From: Salticus scenicus
Taxonomy: Eukaryota > Arthropoda > Arachnida > Araneae > Salticidae
DNA: 64,000 nt
Direction of reading: 5' to 3'
NCBI GenBank assembly: GCA_963930645.1
Contig: OZ005660.1
Coordinates: forward strand, 196,807,427-196,871,426
A program made the position numbers and the translations under genes. Positions 22,315-33,320 of the stretch are shown here, piece by piece (position 1 is the first letter of the stretch; the number at the start of each line of letters is the position of its first letter). The notes under the pieces were generated by a model. That model saw nothing but the letters and a program-made list of their open reading frames with translations. It had not been told where the DNA came from and searched no databases.

Positions 22315-23013
22315 TGTAAATCCACCAGTAAATCTCCAGAAATTTGTCATCATTTTACTCCGAAACATGGAACAAGACGTAAGTCCGTTTATTAACTTAC
22401 AAAAGCGAGAACTAGCCCCTCTTATAAGTTTGCTTCGGCGGCCAGCAACTGTACTGATGAAAATTAACTTAGTTATTTTATTCTTGTTTAAACTACGGTT
22501 TACCTAATTAACTATACAAGGGAGTAGTCAAAATTTTAATATCAATCCATCTAATATATGAACTTTCTAAAAATTTTCAAAAAAATTACCTTAGTCTCGT
22601 AACAATTGTTCGACGTTCGGTTACATTGCGTGTGTATAACAGGATTACGTGACACGGCATCTTGTCTAACGAGGCATCTTACCCTAAATTACACTTTATG
22701 TTCATAGCTACCAAGTCTCCTATTTTTTGCATACTATTATTTCTTTACATAAATTTTTATTTATTTAATTAAAGCTCAATTTCTGAAAGTAAATAACACT
22801 CAAAATTTACTATAAAATAAAAGCAGTATTCAAAAAGTGTGAGACTTGGTGGTTTTTGCATGTTTCTCACGTGTTATACATGGTAAATTAAATTACCTAT
22901 ATTATCTTTTTTCACTTTCTACGAGCTGCGATTACCGTCTTTTCCTACTTATAATCCACAGGTTACATAAATCAGTTTCACGCTAGAAAATGTAATTCCA
23001 AACAAGGCCTATA
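22315..23013. other. AT-rich spacer, no gene seen
   Basis: No coding signal or repeat recognised. Confidence 0.35.
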
Positions 23014-23229
23014 TTCGTGAGCAGAGTTCCCAACTTTTATAACTTATTCACGAGCATTTTTAGTCCCGCCTCTTTTTTACACCGGAAATTTTGAAAAAAA
23101 CTTTTTCTTCTTATTTAATCGTTGTCACATATTAAAGAAAAATAATCTACAAAATTTCTGGTGCGAAAAGAAGGCGGGGGTAAAAATGCTCGTGAATAAA
23201 TTGTAAAAGGTGGGAACGCTGTTCGTGAG
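23014..23229. mobile_element. hAT MITE (family A') with perfect 8-bp duplication
   Basis: The element proper is 23022-23221, 200 bp, from CAGAGTTCCCAACTTTTATA to AAAGGTGGGAACGCTG. Both flanks read TTCGTGAG (23014-23021, 23222-23229), a perfect 8-bp target duplication. Arms contain AGTCCCGCCTC and its inverse GGCGGGGG. This copy fixes the true ends and the hAT assignment for the A/A' group. Confidence 0.85.
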
Positions 23230-23810
23230 AAACATAAGCTCATTTAAAAATAGCTTTGTCTGTTAATTAAAATCAATAAGATGTTAAAATATTTTATAAT
23301 TACTATTGATGAACGATGTTGAAGCCGTTCAACTCACTTTTAGTAAAAACAATTGATCCGTAAATTTAAAGCCATAGACGCGTGGTTTAATTATCGTTAT
23401 AATGATAATAATTATAATACAGCATTTATTTCATTCTTAAATGAACATTTCCTAAACTTGCAATAGATATATTAGGCTGTAATACCATTAAATTTAACTA
23501 ATTAATGTAAAGTCATATAAAATTCTGCTATTTTAAGGATCTGAAGTTGCTCTAGATTAAAAGTATTTATTTTAACATATATATATTTATTAATTTTTCT
23601 AGGTCGAATACTTTAATGTTTTAAAATATTTCTCAGTAATTTATTTGTTCAACTATGTCGATAACGCAAGCAAATATGGAAAGCTACTAATTTATTTTTT
23701 ACTTAGTACATTTTACATTTTACTTTAAGGAAAACACATAACCAAATTATTATTTAAAGATTTCTCTCCTTAATTTAGCTTAAGTGAACTTAAAAATAAT
23801 ATTAGTGTAT
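23230..23810. other. AT-rich spacer, no gene seen
   Basis: Nothing recognised. Confidence 0.35.
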
Positions 23811-24246
23811 TTGTTTGTTATTGCCTTCGAAGGTTCTTTTAAATTAAAGTCTGACATTTTCCTTACATACATTAAAATTTAATTCGTTTAATAATATATG
23901 AATTTGAAGCATTAAAAAGAGAGAGAGAGAGAGGGGTTTATTTAAAAGGAGATAGATAAAATACAAAATGTATTTTTAAAAATTTTAATACCGCTAACGA
24001 AGAATAAAAAGCAATCAGTTGAAAAAGAAAACAAACAATAATATTAATAAAATTATTTGTTAATGCCTTTGCAGGCTCTTTTAAAACAAAAATTGATATT
24101 TTCCGTAACTATATTAAAATTTATTTAATGTTAAATAATGGCATAGATTTTTCTGACAGTTTAAATGAAAGAGATTTATTTAAAAGGAGATCCATAAAAT
24201 GAAAAATACATAAATTAAAATAATTTACACCATTAACGAATGGTGA
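23811..24246. repeat. Two-unit tandem duplication, about 242 bp period
   Basis: Unit 1 (about 23811-24000) and unit 2 (about 24053-24240) align through TTGTTA.TGCCTT.G, the AGG.TCTTTTAAA block, ATATTAAAATTTA/ACATTAAAATTTA, TTTATTTAAAAGGAGAT and AATA(C)ACC.TTAACGAA. The copies differ at many positions and by small indels, so the duplication is old. Unit 1 carries a GA run, unit 2 ends before a 23-A run. No coding frame. Confidence 0.6.
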
Positions 24247-24247
24247 A

Positions 24248-24278
24248 GAATAACAAAAAAAAAAAAAAAAAAAAAAAT
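24248..24278. repeat. Poly-A tract
   Basis: Run of about 23-25 A directly after the second duplicated unit. Confidence 0.7.
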
Positions 24279-24681
24279 TAAGAAAGTAAAAGTGCAGAAG
24301 ATGGAAAGTTTCAGTGATAGTATTATTATTATATTATTATTGTAGATTAATATTTTCCAACAAAGAGAAATAAAGTATATATAATTTTTGTTTATCTTTC
24401 CTGCGGTTTGTCCGCTTTTATGTCCGTCTTTTAACGCTTTCATTTGTAATTCATTAAAACTCGTGTATGTTTTTCATTTCGATTAAAGGAAATTTCTTTT
24501 TCAAAAGAATATAAATAGTATCAATGGTTTATGTACGGAGTAGCAATAATGTTCGGGTATATTACAGTCTATGAGATTATATCTTTAAATTAAATTTTAA
24601 TATAGTTATACGCTTGAAAATAGGATAAATTTTACTTATACAGCATAGATTACTTTGATGCCCAAAGCATGTATCCTCTAG
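24279..24681. other. AT-rich spacer, no gene seen
   Basis: Short ATT repeat near 24321-24342. No gene. Confidence 0.35.
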
Positions 24682-24854
24682 CTCTAGAACAGAGCTGCCA
24701 ACATTTTAAACTTTTAAATCAGAATTGACACCGGTATTCTTAAATGCAATATGTTATATATATTTTCGATGATTATTACCGAAAACAGCTATAAAAATTT
24801 TCCGGTTTGAAGTCTCTCTTGAAAAGCGGGAAATTTGGCATCTATGCTCTAGCA
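24682..24854. mobile_element. Family A-like hAT MITE
   Basis: The element proper is 24690-24846, CAGAGCTGCCAACATTTTAA to AATTTGGCATCTATG. Flanks CTCTAGAA (24682-24689) and CTCTAGCA (24847-24854) differ by one base, an 8-bp duplication. The right flank was then hit by the next element. Confidence 0.65.
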
Positions 24855-25650
24855 GGCCTGTCCAACCCAAAATACTTGGTGGGCCGCATTAGAGATATAT
24901 TTTATTCATTCGGGCCACACTGTATGTACAGTCATAAAAAAAATCCCCCCCCCCTGCTTTACCGACTAATTCCGCCGTAAATTAATGTAGAGACTTGAGA
25001 CTGGTGCCAATCGATTAGTAATAAGGCCTAGTTTAGACGGTTTAGTTAGATTTTGCGTAAGGGATGTATACATATTAAAACTGGCATCAACTTCATTTTT
25101 TTTTTAAGGCAACCCGCAATTTCGACAAGCTTTTTGGATTAAAAATTAGACGTCATTACCAATCGTTAGGCATCAGATGCTAGTTTCTACGATGATTTAC
25201 GGCGAAATTAGTCGGGGAGGAAATTATTACTATTATTATTATTATTATTTTATGACTGTACATATGCATATGTGTATATATGTTTGTGAGTATATGATTC
25301 ATTTATGTATATACTTTTTTCGGAGAAGGGCAGTGTGAAAATTCGGGGAAGAATACATTAATTTAAATTATATTCATTTAAATTAACAATAGAATTGTAA
25401 AAAAAAATTACGACTATATATTAAAACTATAATAAAAAGAATGAATAATGGATCAAATAACATTCCATTACAACAGTTCCTTATCTACCATAATCGTTGA
25501 AAGGTATTTTCACTTCGAAAAGTCAGAACGTATTTATTAATTTTTGATTCGTTAACCAAAGTTGTCAAACTTTAAATATCGTTAGTCTCCTCGCGGGCCG
25601 CAAGAAACTACGCGGTTGGCCGCATGTGGCCCGCGGGCTGGCCACACCTG
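24853..25650. mobile_element. hAT non-autonomous element, 0.8 kb, with nested insert
   Basis: The left end CAGGCCTGTCCAACC with GGTGGGCCGCA and the right end (GCGGGCCGC... GCCCGCGGGCTGGCCACACCTG) show the ends common to a hAT group in animals. The duplicate GCTCTAG(C/A) flanks it, shared with the neighbouring MITE. A Tc1-like MITE lies inside at 24929-25258. No transposase frame is visible, so it is non-autonomous or decayed. Confidence 0.7.
24927..25260. mobile_element. Tc1/mariner-like MITE nested in the hAT element
   Basis: TA at 24927-24928 and 25259-25260. Ends CAGTCATAAAA and TTTTATGACTG are perfect inverses, followed inwards by a long imperfect inverted repeat (CCGACTAATTCCGCCGTAAA and inverse) of about 75 bp. 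330 bp, non-coding. The centre (TTGCGTAAGG ... AAACTGGCATCAACTTC) recurs at about 47707-47760 and, inverted, near 38155-38205. Confidence 0.75.
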
Positions 25651-25957
25651 CTCTAGAATATAGCATGATTATCATTAGGGATTGATTTATATTTTAACAG
25701 AAAAATGTTCAGACTTTTATGGAACATAACTGGCAATTGCCAAAAGTGAATTCTTAATCGTGTTTAGACTTTTTAGTGATTTCCAACAAAACTGAAAAGA
25801 TTTATGATTTGTCCTGTCTCTCATTACCATAAAATTTTGCCCCGCTGGTGAACGTGAAGTAATACCCTCCGAGCTGATAGACGGGAAATGCCAGACTCCT
25901 AAAAAATATGTAATTTTTACAAGGTGGTATATAACTTTTGAAGAGACGTTAATGCTA

Positions 25958-25990
<33 letters not shown>

Positions 25991-26785
25991 GCATAAAATA
26001 GAAAAGATGAAGTAAATATTAGAGATTGCATCCAGATACTTAAAAAAAAAAAAAAAAAGGAAAAGACACACATTAAAGATTAAATAAGAGGTTTAAATTT
26101 TTATCCTGTTCTCAAAATTTTGCAATGAATTTCGGTAAGACAGTAGGGATGTTTGATATGTTTTGCTAAATCATAAATAATTTCTTATGCTTGTTTATTT
26201 ACCCAACTAACCTACGGCATGTGCACTATATTAAGTATAAGTTATTATTACATTAAGCTACTTATTTTGCTTTAGCTGTCTGTAATTTGTAGTTCATTGC
26301 TAACATAGCTAGAAAAATCGAAAACAAAAACAAAATTTTAGACAAAAAGAACAGAAAAAAAAGGAAAAAAAAAAAAAACTAAATTCTGGATAAAACGAAA
26401 AATTTACAAAAGAAAATTGTAACTACTACATTACAGGTAAATATATTTATTCACATCTATTATGTAGAAAATATGAAGAATTATAAAATTTAAAAAGTAT
26501 GTCATTTTAAAATACCACAATTTTCCTTCTGGAGAAGAAATATAGTTGATAAGATTTCTAAAAATATGCTTTTATACTGTATCATATAGCGACTACAGGA
26601 CTATGTATCATATACTATAAGTTCTCACAATAAAGATTTTATGTGCCTTTTGGTACAAATTTAAACAATAGGTGCTAATATGTAGCCTTAAGGATAATTA
26701 CAGTATGTGAGTAAGAATTACAACCCTAGAATCTCATATATACACAAAGTAAATCAGCACCAGTTTCCTTTTATGGTCATCTCAC
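25651..26785. other. Spacer with poly-A runs
   Basis: Poly-A at 25961-25986, 26041-26058 and 26364-26378. The minus-strand frame 25717-26073 is mostly phenylalanine from these runs and is not a gene. Confidence 0.45.
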
Positions 26786-26789
26786 ACAT

Positions 26790-27110
26790 GTAGTGTACTA
26801 ATACGATATAAAAGCTAAGATATAGCCTTCTCGTGAAAAAAAAAAATGCAGCTTAGCAGTACCGCTTGTCGGACAATATGCACTGAAATTGAATCAGCAA
26901 AATTTTTCTGTGTGTTTTTTAATACATTAAGTTCTATGAACTTATACACTGTAGAAACTGAAATACAGCTTTTCCATAAATCCCGAAAACTGTAGCATAA
27001 CTACGTAACCAGTTGAACGATGTATTTCGAATATATTTGAAATTCTGTGCATTAGTTTTCGAGCTACAGCTCTCACAAAATTTTTGTTACACAGAGAGAA
27101 CACAATTTTT
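26790..27110 (-). repeat. Dispersed repeat L, fragment
   Basis: GATATAGCCTTCTCGTG ... TTAGCAGTACCGCTTGTCGG matches the repeated unit within 44640-45370, and TTCGAGCTACAGCTCTCAC resembles its next part. Orientation as in 44423-45375. Non-coding. Confidence 0.5.
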
Positions 27111-27857
27111 CTTCAAAAATTGTGAAAATGCGTTCAAGACCTTATAAAGTCTATTAAACTCTCAAAATGAAAAGTCGAAGATTTTGACAAATCCAATACT
27201 TTGGTGTATCAGTTACAGACGAACGTAACAACATCAAAAACGATAATAATAACGACTATTTTTTTAATTAAATTACTTGACAACGGGATTCAGAATTATT
27301 TAGGGAGATCTTTTATATATTTTTTAAACTTTAGAATGAGTTTATTTACAGTGCAGCCACATATCCTAAAACTAGCGATGAGGACGATTCCAGAATGTTG
27401 GAGGGACGCCAGCTTAACCGACAGTTTGAAATTTGGAAAACATCCAGTAATTTTGCGTTCTGTTATTGATCATTTTCTCTGAGTCAGATGGCTGTCACCC
27501 CTATTTTTAGTATTGGACTCGTTGAGTTAGCCCTTGCGCAGATGCTTCCATAGTTTCCTGAAATGTGGTCGAAGAATATTCGTGTTGATTGTTTATTAGA
27601 AGGTGATTATTTTTAAAATAATATATGCAGTAAACGAAACAGTTCATGCACAAAGTCAAGCGTATGTGTACAAAGAACGAAAAGAACATAAATAACAATT
27701 TTAATTTTAACTTTCCCCATACATCTTGCGCATAGTTTTGATGGAGAGAGTCAGTTACTTTTTCCATGAGCGAAAACTATTTAGGGCAGGATTCTTTGAG
27801 GATTATTTCATTCCAAAGATGTGTACATATGTACTATATTTCAAGAACAAATAACGA
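27111..27857. other. Spacer, no gene recognised
   Basis: A 93-codon plus frame at 27201-27482 exists, but its composition is unremarkable and no domain is recognised. I give it little weight. Confidence 0.3.
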
Positions 27858-28055
27858 AATTCTATGAGAGCTGCCAACCTAATCCGGCAATTGGTTAGTC
27901 CCGCCCATTTTTCCACACCACTTAATTTTTAGAGTTTTTGTTTTCTTAATTGATCGTAAATATATTTGAAGAGAAGTCCTCTAAAAATTAAGTGGTGTAG
28001 AAAAATGGGCTGTACTAACAATTTGCCGGATTAGGTTGGCAGCTCTGTTCTATGT
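27858..28055. mobile_element. hAT-like MITE with long perfect-like arms (family C)
   Basis: The element proper is 27866-28047. Left GAGCTGCCAACCTAATCCGG and the inverse of the right end match over about 70 bp through CCCATTTTTCCACACCACTT. TTCTATG flanks both sides (7-8 bp duplication). Non-coding; one of the better preserved palindromic copies. Confidence 0.7.
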
Positions 28056-28087
28056 CCCCCATGAGCGAATAGAGTAGGTTCGAAATC

Positions 28088-28158
28088 GGCCAAGTAGCCA
28101 AATTGGTGGAATACTGGCATGATAAATCGAGGTCCGAATCCTGAAGCAGATTTTTTTT
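28088..28158 (+). ncRNA. tRNA-like sequence (SINE head or tRNA pseudogene)
   Basis: A box A-like TAGCCAAATTGG lies at 28095-28106 and a box B-like GGTCCGAATCC at 28131-28141, 24 bp apart, followed by eight T at 28151-28158, a polymerase III terminator. Box B has one change from the usual consensus. The acceptor stem does not close well, so this is not a functional tRNA. It is more likely a tRNA-derived SINE or relic. Transcription is inferred only. Confidence 0.4.
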
Positions 28159-28215
28159 CCCCTGAATATTTTAAATTATTATTTACTCTCAATCTAAAAA
28201 AAAAAAAAAACTTAT

Positions 28216-28368
28216 GTGGTGATCAGCGTTCTTAAGTTTTATAATTTATTCACAAGCATAAAATTTTTTTAGCCCCGCCTCTTTTCATAACAAAATTTTG
28301 AAAAATAAGAAGGTGGGGCTAAACATGCTCGTGAATAAATTATAAAAGTTGGGAACGCTGGCGGTGAC
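28216..28368. mobile_element. Family A' hAT MITE, shortened
   Basis: The element proper is 28224-28360, CAGCGTTCTTAAGTTTTATA to AAAGTTGGGAACGCTG, 137 bp because the centre is deleted. Flanks GTGGTGAT and GCGGTGAC match 6 of 8. Confidence 0.7.
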
Positions 28369-28448
28369 TTTGCTTTTTTGTTGCGAGATGTCGAGTTCAA
28401 ATTCCAATTCATGTAGGGATGTTCGTAGTGGTTTGGAAACTAGATTAA

Positions 28449-28640
28449 CAGAGTTGCCAACATTTTAATTTATTCCGGAGCATTTTTTGTCTTGCCTTTA
28501 TTCCATATCACTTTTTTAAATTTTTCTTATTTTATTGAAGTTATATATATATTAAAGAAAAATATTCTAAAAATAAAGTGGCGTGGAATAAAGGCGGGGC
28601 TAAAAATATTCCGGAATAAATTTAATTGTTGACAACTATG
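28449..28640. mobile_element. Family A hAT MITE
   Basis: CAGAGTTGCCAACATTTTAA to AATTGTTGACAACTATG, with GTCTTGCCTTTATTCC and its inverse AAAGGCGGGGC. 192 bp, non-coding. Confidence 0.75.
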
Positions 28641-29085
28641 CATTAAGTTGTAGATTCTTGCCTCATGAGCCTTCAAACACGTTCACGTCTTCATGTTTTC
28701 TTATTTTGAATACTAGGTTCCGACTTTTTGCATTCCTCTAAAACGCTACATTACTTGGAAAAATTACATAGAATATTGACCTTTAAAGTACTCAAATTTT
28801 ATTCTGAGAAAAATGGAAGCGTTTAACGTCACCAGCACATACATACGCCCGCAGAGCCTAAAGTTTGAAATGCAAATGCATAAAATCCTTTTGTTGAGTA
28901 AGTAATGTAATGTTTTAGAGGAATGTACAAAGGCAAGCTTTACATTTTAGAATGACACCACGTTGGTGATAGTCGATGTGAAAATGTTAATGTGAAAAAA
29001 AAACGACTGTAGAGAGAGCAACGTTTTTTTTTTTTTTTTTTTTTTAATGCTAATATCCCCTCAATCAAAACTGTGTATTAGATTT

Positions 29086-29098
<13 letters not shown>
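28641..29098. other. Spacer with poly-T and poly-A runs
   Basis: Poly-T at 29024-29045 and poly-A at 29084-29100. No gene. Confidence 0.4.
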
Positions 29099-29142
<44 letters not shown>

Positions 29143-29148
29143 TATCGT
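29099..29148. repeat. TA microsatellite
   Basis: About 20 TA units, with a few CA interruptions at the end. Confidence 0.85.
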
Positions 29149-31476
29149 ATTTATCGTAATATAACTCAATACTTATTTCGCTTCCTTCTTCGACTCGTTT
29201 AAATACGCATTTTTTATATGCATGAGCAGCCCCCGAAAAGCAAAAACATTAAATCATTAAATTCATTTTTTTACTTATTTTTATTTCATATTATTTCACG
29301 CGCACTTTTTATTTCCTAATTCAAAATTATTAAAAAAATCTTTTTCGATATCGCTTGTAACGATACTGATTATCATTAATTTTCTTTTCTTTTTCTTTCA
29401 ATAAGAATAATTAAAAAAAAAAAAAAAAAAAGATTTTGATGAAATTCTGGCCAAAGCAGAATTTAGTTTAGGACGGAGGACTATTAGTTTTTTTTTTTTT
29501 TTTTTTTTTTTTCAAAATATAACATCGCTTTCAAATTATTCAGTTATATTTTCGATAAATTTTAGATTTCGACAAATGTCCAACTATCGAAATCGACAAC
29601 GCAAAAATCCCAGATTGAGACTAATAGGCCCTCAGTCCTAAAAAAAAGAAAGAAAAAACGAAAACTTTTGTCTTAATATTGCTGCTCGTGGTAAAAAATA
29701 AATAAATAAAATAAAAATAAAAATAACATTTTATCCACACAATGTGTGGAAAAGCATTTGAAAGAATTTCTGAATTCTATAGGAAATTTGTTCAAATTTT
29801 GCAAAATACTCAATGTTTTAAGCAATATTTTAGAAACTGAATCAACATATATAAAGATTCTATTACATCATAAATTTAAGTCTGCTTGAATAGAATATTT
29901 ATTCAATTCCTTTAATGAAGGCTTTATGAATTTTATATTTAGCAGCAAAATATTTGCTCAACTGAATAGATAAAATATTTCTATGTATATAATAAACTTT
30001 TAAAATATTTATCTTAATAGAAAATATATCTGATACACGATTACATAATGTTATAAGTAAGACGTAGAATACGATTGTTATTTAGAAGTTTAAGTGGTTA
30101 GGAATTTAAATGTGTTTCCAGATAGGAATTTCAAATTTTCCTCAGAACACAGTTCATTTTTCCCCAAAATGGGGCAATTTTCAAAAACTTTCCGCAAACG
30201 AGATTTTGCATTTTTCTTTTCTTTTCTTTCCTTTCTTTCTTTTCTTTTCATTTTTTCTTTTTTTAAAGAATGTATGATGTTTTAAGGTGTTAAGATTATG
30301 TGACATTGACGAACAGACTATACATATACTGGTGAGGTACATTAACATGCAATATTTGCAATTTTTTAAATATAAAATTGAAATTGAAGGAAGGTACTCA
30401 TCACAACCCGGGAAGAAAAGGGCCACAACTTAACAATGCAGTATTTGAGAAAACTCGATTTAAAAAATAATATTAGGAAACGTAAATTAGCCTGCAAGAA
30501 AACTGACGCAGCTGCCCTCCAAGGGATAAACTATAAAATAGAACTGTGACGCTTTTTCATGCACGTTAGGGCACTGCAAACACATTTTTCTATTTTTTTC
30601 AATTACATAACCATAAAATTAATTTTTACCTATACTATGAAATAGCGACTGAAGGCAAAATATTAAAGTGATATTGCCCTATGATCTTCCAAATACAAAA
30701 TTTGAACTTATTTTTCATTTTTAAATTATGCCGATAAATCATATAAAATCCAACAGCTAAAAACATGATATCCGTATTCAGTTAACCTCAAAACGCATAA
30801 TTATAACTGCTCCAACCTACCAATATTTTTTCTACCAAATAAATAAGAGAAAATAATTATCATTTCTCTGGACATCAAATTTCCTGGACATAATATAATT
30901 TCCTAAATAACTTTCCAGGTCGCACACGTCGATATAGCCCTTCAGAATTTTACGCGGATTTCTGCTAAATTCGCGCAAGTACGGGATCAAACTCCTAAGA
31001 AAGGTTTCCCATGCAGGGCATTCCATCTAGGTTCATGATTCTAGAGTAGTCAATCGGCCTTTACCACAACCTAATTTAATTTCATATATTACATCTAGTA
31101 CAAAAGAATGTAATCGTTCACTTTTGGGTGGCTGTGTATGTTTTATGTAAATTGCATACACTGAAGTGCACTTAAATATACCACAGTAGTAGAAACGCAC
31201 TGAAGACAGTACCCTTAATGCTATCGAAACAGCTGCATGCATCTCAAATATTTTTGTTTTGGCGTTTCTGACGTAGTAGTTTATTCAGGTTTTAGTATTC
31301 CAACGCCAAGTCTCCTGTTATTATATGTTATTATTAATAGAAACGTATAACACAATTTGAAATAGACTTCGAAGAATTTCCTGTTATAGACCCTAATAAA
31401 TCCGAAATCATTTGTATGGCGCCTATTAAATAAGTGGTAAGAGCATTTCATATCATATTCTGTGAGAAATATTATG

Positions 31477-31508
<32 letters not shown>

Positions 31509-31709
31509 AATTAATTTTATTTAGAACATTTAAAAAATGTTAAAATATACCGACAAAAAATTTCGGTATTTCAGATAATTTCAGGTATTTTAGTTCTTCT
31601 AGATGTCTTTGTACATGCAATATTTGTTCCATTTCAAATAAAAGTGTCACGTAAATTCTCCATATGATATAGAATAAGCATAGCGAATTTGGATTTCCGC
31701 CTAATGTAT
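29149..31709. other. AT-rich spacer, one weak candidate frame
   Basis: Poly-A at 29413-29431 and 31478-31504, poly-T at 29489-29512. A minus frame at 30832-31026 has ordinary protein-like composition (for example RSLIPYLREFSRNPRKILKG) but no recognised domain, splice context or neighbour; it may be an exon fragment or chance. The TTTC-repeat frames near 30200-30280 are low complexity. Confidence 0.3.
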
Positions 31710-32380
31710 GTTTTTTTACTTTCCGAACACTATAGTGAGGAAAGTATTGTAATCATGTCAAAAATCCGAATTCGAGATTTTGATGTTTCTATACGTTTCT
31801 AGGTCCCCTGAGTCCGTTTACACTATTTTTACGATGATATATGTATGTGTGTGTGTATGTATGTGTGTATGTCTGTGAGTGAACACGCTAGCGTCAAAAC
31901 GCTTTGTTCGAATAAGCTGAAAGTTGGTTCGTATATTGTAAGTCACCATAGTACGAACCCTATAGATTTTGGTGAATCTAGCACTTATAGTTTTTTTACA
32001 GGGACACAAAGAAAAAATCTTTATCATTATGGTCTATGGGACCAAAATCTGAAAAGTGCGATAGCATCTAAACGCCTTCTTCAATTGAGCAAAAAATTTT
32101 TACACATATTATAGGCCACAGTCACTCAATCTGTATAGAGTTTGGAGAATCTGGCACTTACAGTTTTTTTACAGGGACACAAAGAAAAAGTCTTTATCAT
32201 TATGGCCTATGGGGCCAAATTATTATTTAATCTGAACAAAAAATTTTTACACATGTTATAGGTCACAGTTGCACGAACTGTATAGATTTTGGTGAATTTA
32301 GCACTTACAATTATTTTTACAGGGACACAAAGAAAAATTCTTTATCATTATGGCCTGTGGGACCAAATTTTTACTTTCTT
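31710..32380. repeat. Tandem repeat, three units of about 165 bp
   Basis: The phrase TTACAGGGACACAAAGAAAAA followed by CTTTATCATTATGG.CTATGGG.CCAAA occurs three times, near 31995-32045, 32170-32217 and 32320-32366. Before each comes ATAGATTTTGGTGAATCTAGC or a variant. A fourth unit lies at 33165-33320 beyond an inserted repeat. A GTAT/GTGT run (31842-31874) precedes the array. No conserved reading frame is evident; the plus frame at 31845-32114 covers only one unit. Confidence 0.75.
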
Positions 32381-32383
32381 CTA

Positions 32384-33162
32384 TATTCAATAGAAGAAAG
32401 TATTGGATTCGTAAAAATTTTCGACCTCGGGTTTTTGATAGATTTACACGTTTTGAGAGCTGTAGAACACGATTTGGCCATTTTTAGAAAATGTCTGTCT
32501 GTTTGTCTGTCAGTCTCTGCGTGGGTGTGACAAACTTTTGTGGCAACTGTATCTCAGGAACAGCTTCACAGAATTTCATACAAATTGGTATGTTGTTGCA
32601 CCTTGACATCAATTAGTGCCTATCAACTTTTGGTAAAAATTGTCTTACAGGTTGCGTTGCCATCCCGCTTTTTCTAAATTTTTATCATGGTGGTATAGTA
32701 CAAAATTTTGTATAAATGTGCATGAAGAAAATTAATTTTTAATAATCATTATGAAATTTACCAGAATTATTTATAATAGAGATAGTCATATGGGAAATTT
32801 TTTTTGTATGTGTAGGAGCCTCGTCTCCCCCCCCCGGGGGGGGGAATTCCCTCCTCGAGGGGAGTAAATTTTCATGATGGGAATCTTTTAAAAGAGTTCG
32901 CCAGTACCTTTAAAACGAATGGTTGAACCATAGATCTGCGATAATTTAAAATGAAGTTATCGATTTTTTTTTAATGTAATATTGACAATAAAATTGACTT
33001 TTTTTGGATATTTAGTGTTATACTACTTCTCTAATATGGAAATCATCTGCATTATCATGGAAGATAATTTTTTTAAATAATAATTTTATTAAATTATTTT
33101 TACAGAGTGAATTTGTATAGGAAAATATAGAAGAAAGTCATGTGGTGGCCACAACATACTAG
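32384..33162 (+). mobile_element. Dispersed repeat L, full-length-looking copy
   Basis: Begins TTTACTTTCTTCTATATTC and ends GAAGAAAGTCATGTGGTGGCC followed by ACAACATAC. It includes CTGTATCTCAGGAACAG, CACCTTGACATCAATTAGTG and a TCTGTCTG run. It shares these blocks with 44423-45375 and, at the 3' end, with 61800-61985. It interrupts a tandem-repeat unit whose uninterrupted form is at 32025-32075, so it is mobile. No protein seen. A C/G-run palindrome at 32827-32844 may be an artefact-prone spot. Class unknown. Confidence 0.55.
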
Positions 33163-33320
33163 TTAAAAGTGCGATAGCATCTAAACGCCTTATTCAATTG
33201 AGCTGAAAATTTATATGAATATTATAAATCACTGTTGCACTAACTATAAACATTTTGGTGAATCTAGCATTTATAGGTTTTTTACAGGAACACAACGAAA
33301 ATTCTTTATCATTATGATCT
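33163..33320. repeat. Fourth tandem unit, split off
   Basis: AAAAGTGCGATAGCATCTAA at about 33166 repeats the sequence at about 32053, and TTTTTTACAGGAACACAACG repeats the unit body. This is the right part of the unit interrupted by repeat L. Confidence 0.65.

Noticed and set aside
25717..26073. 118-codon minus-strand frame
   Set aside because: A large share is phenylalanine from two poly-A tracts; no domain or splice context.
31842..32114. 89-codon plus frame across the tandem array
   Set aside because: It begins in a GTAT microsatellite and covers only one repeat unit; the other units do not keep the frame.
32827..32844. C-run/G-run palindrome as a regulatory hairpin
   Set aside because: A nine-C then nine-G run is as likely an error-prone simple sequence inside repeat L; nothing else supports regulation.
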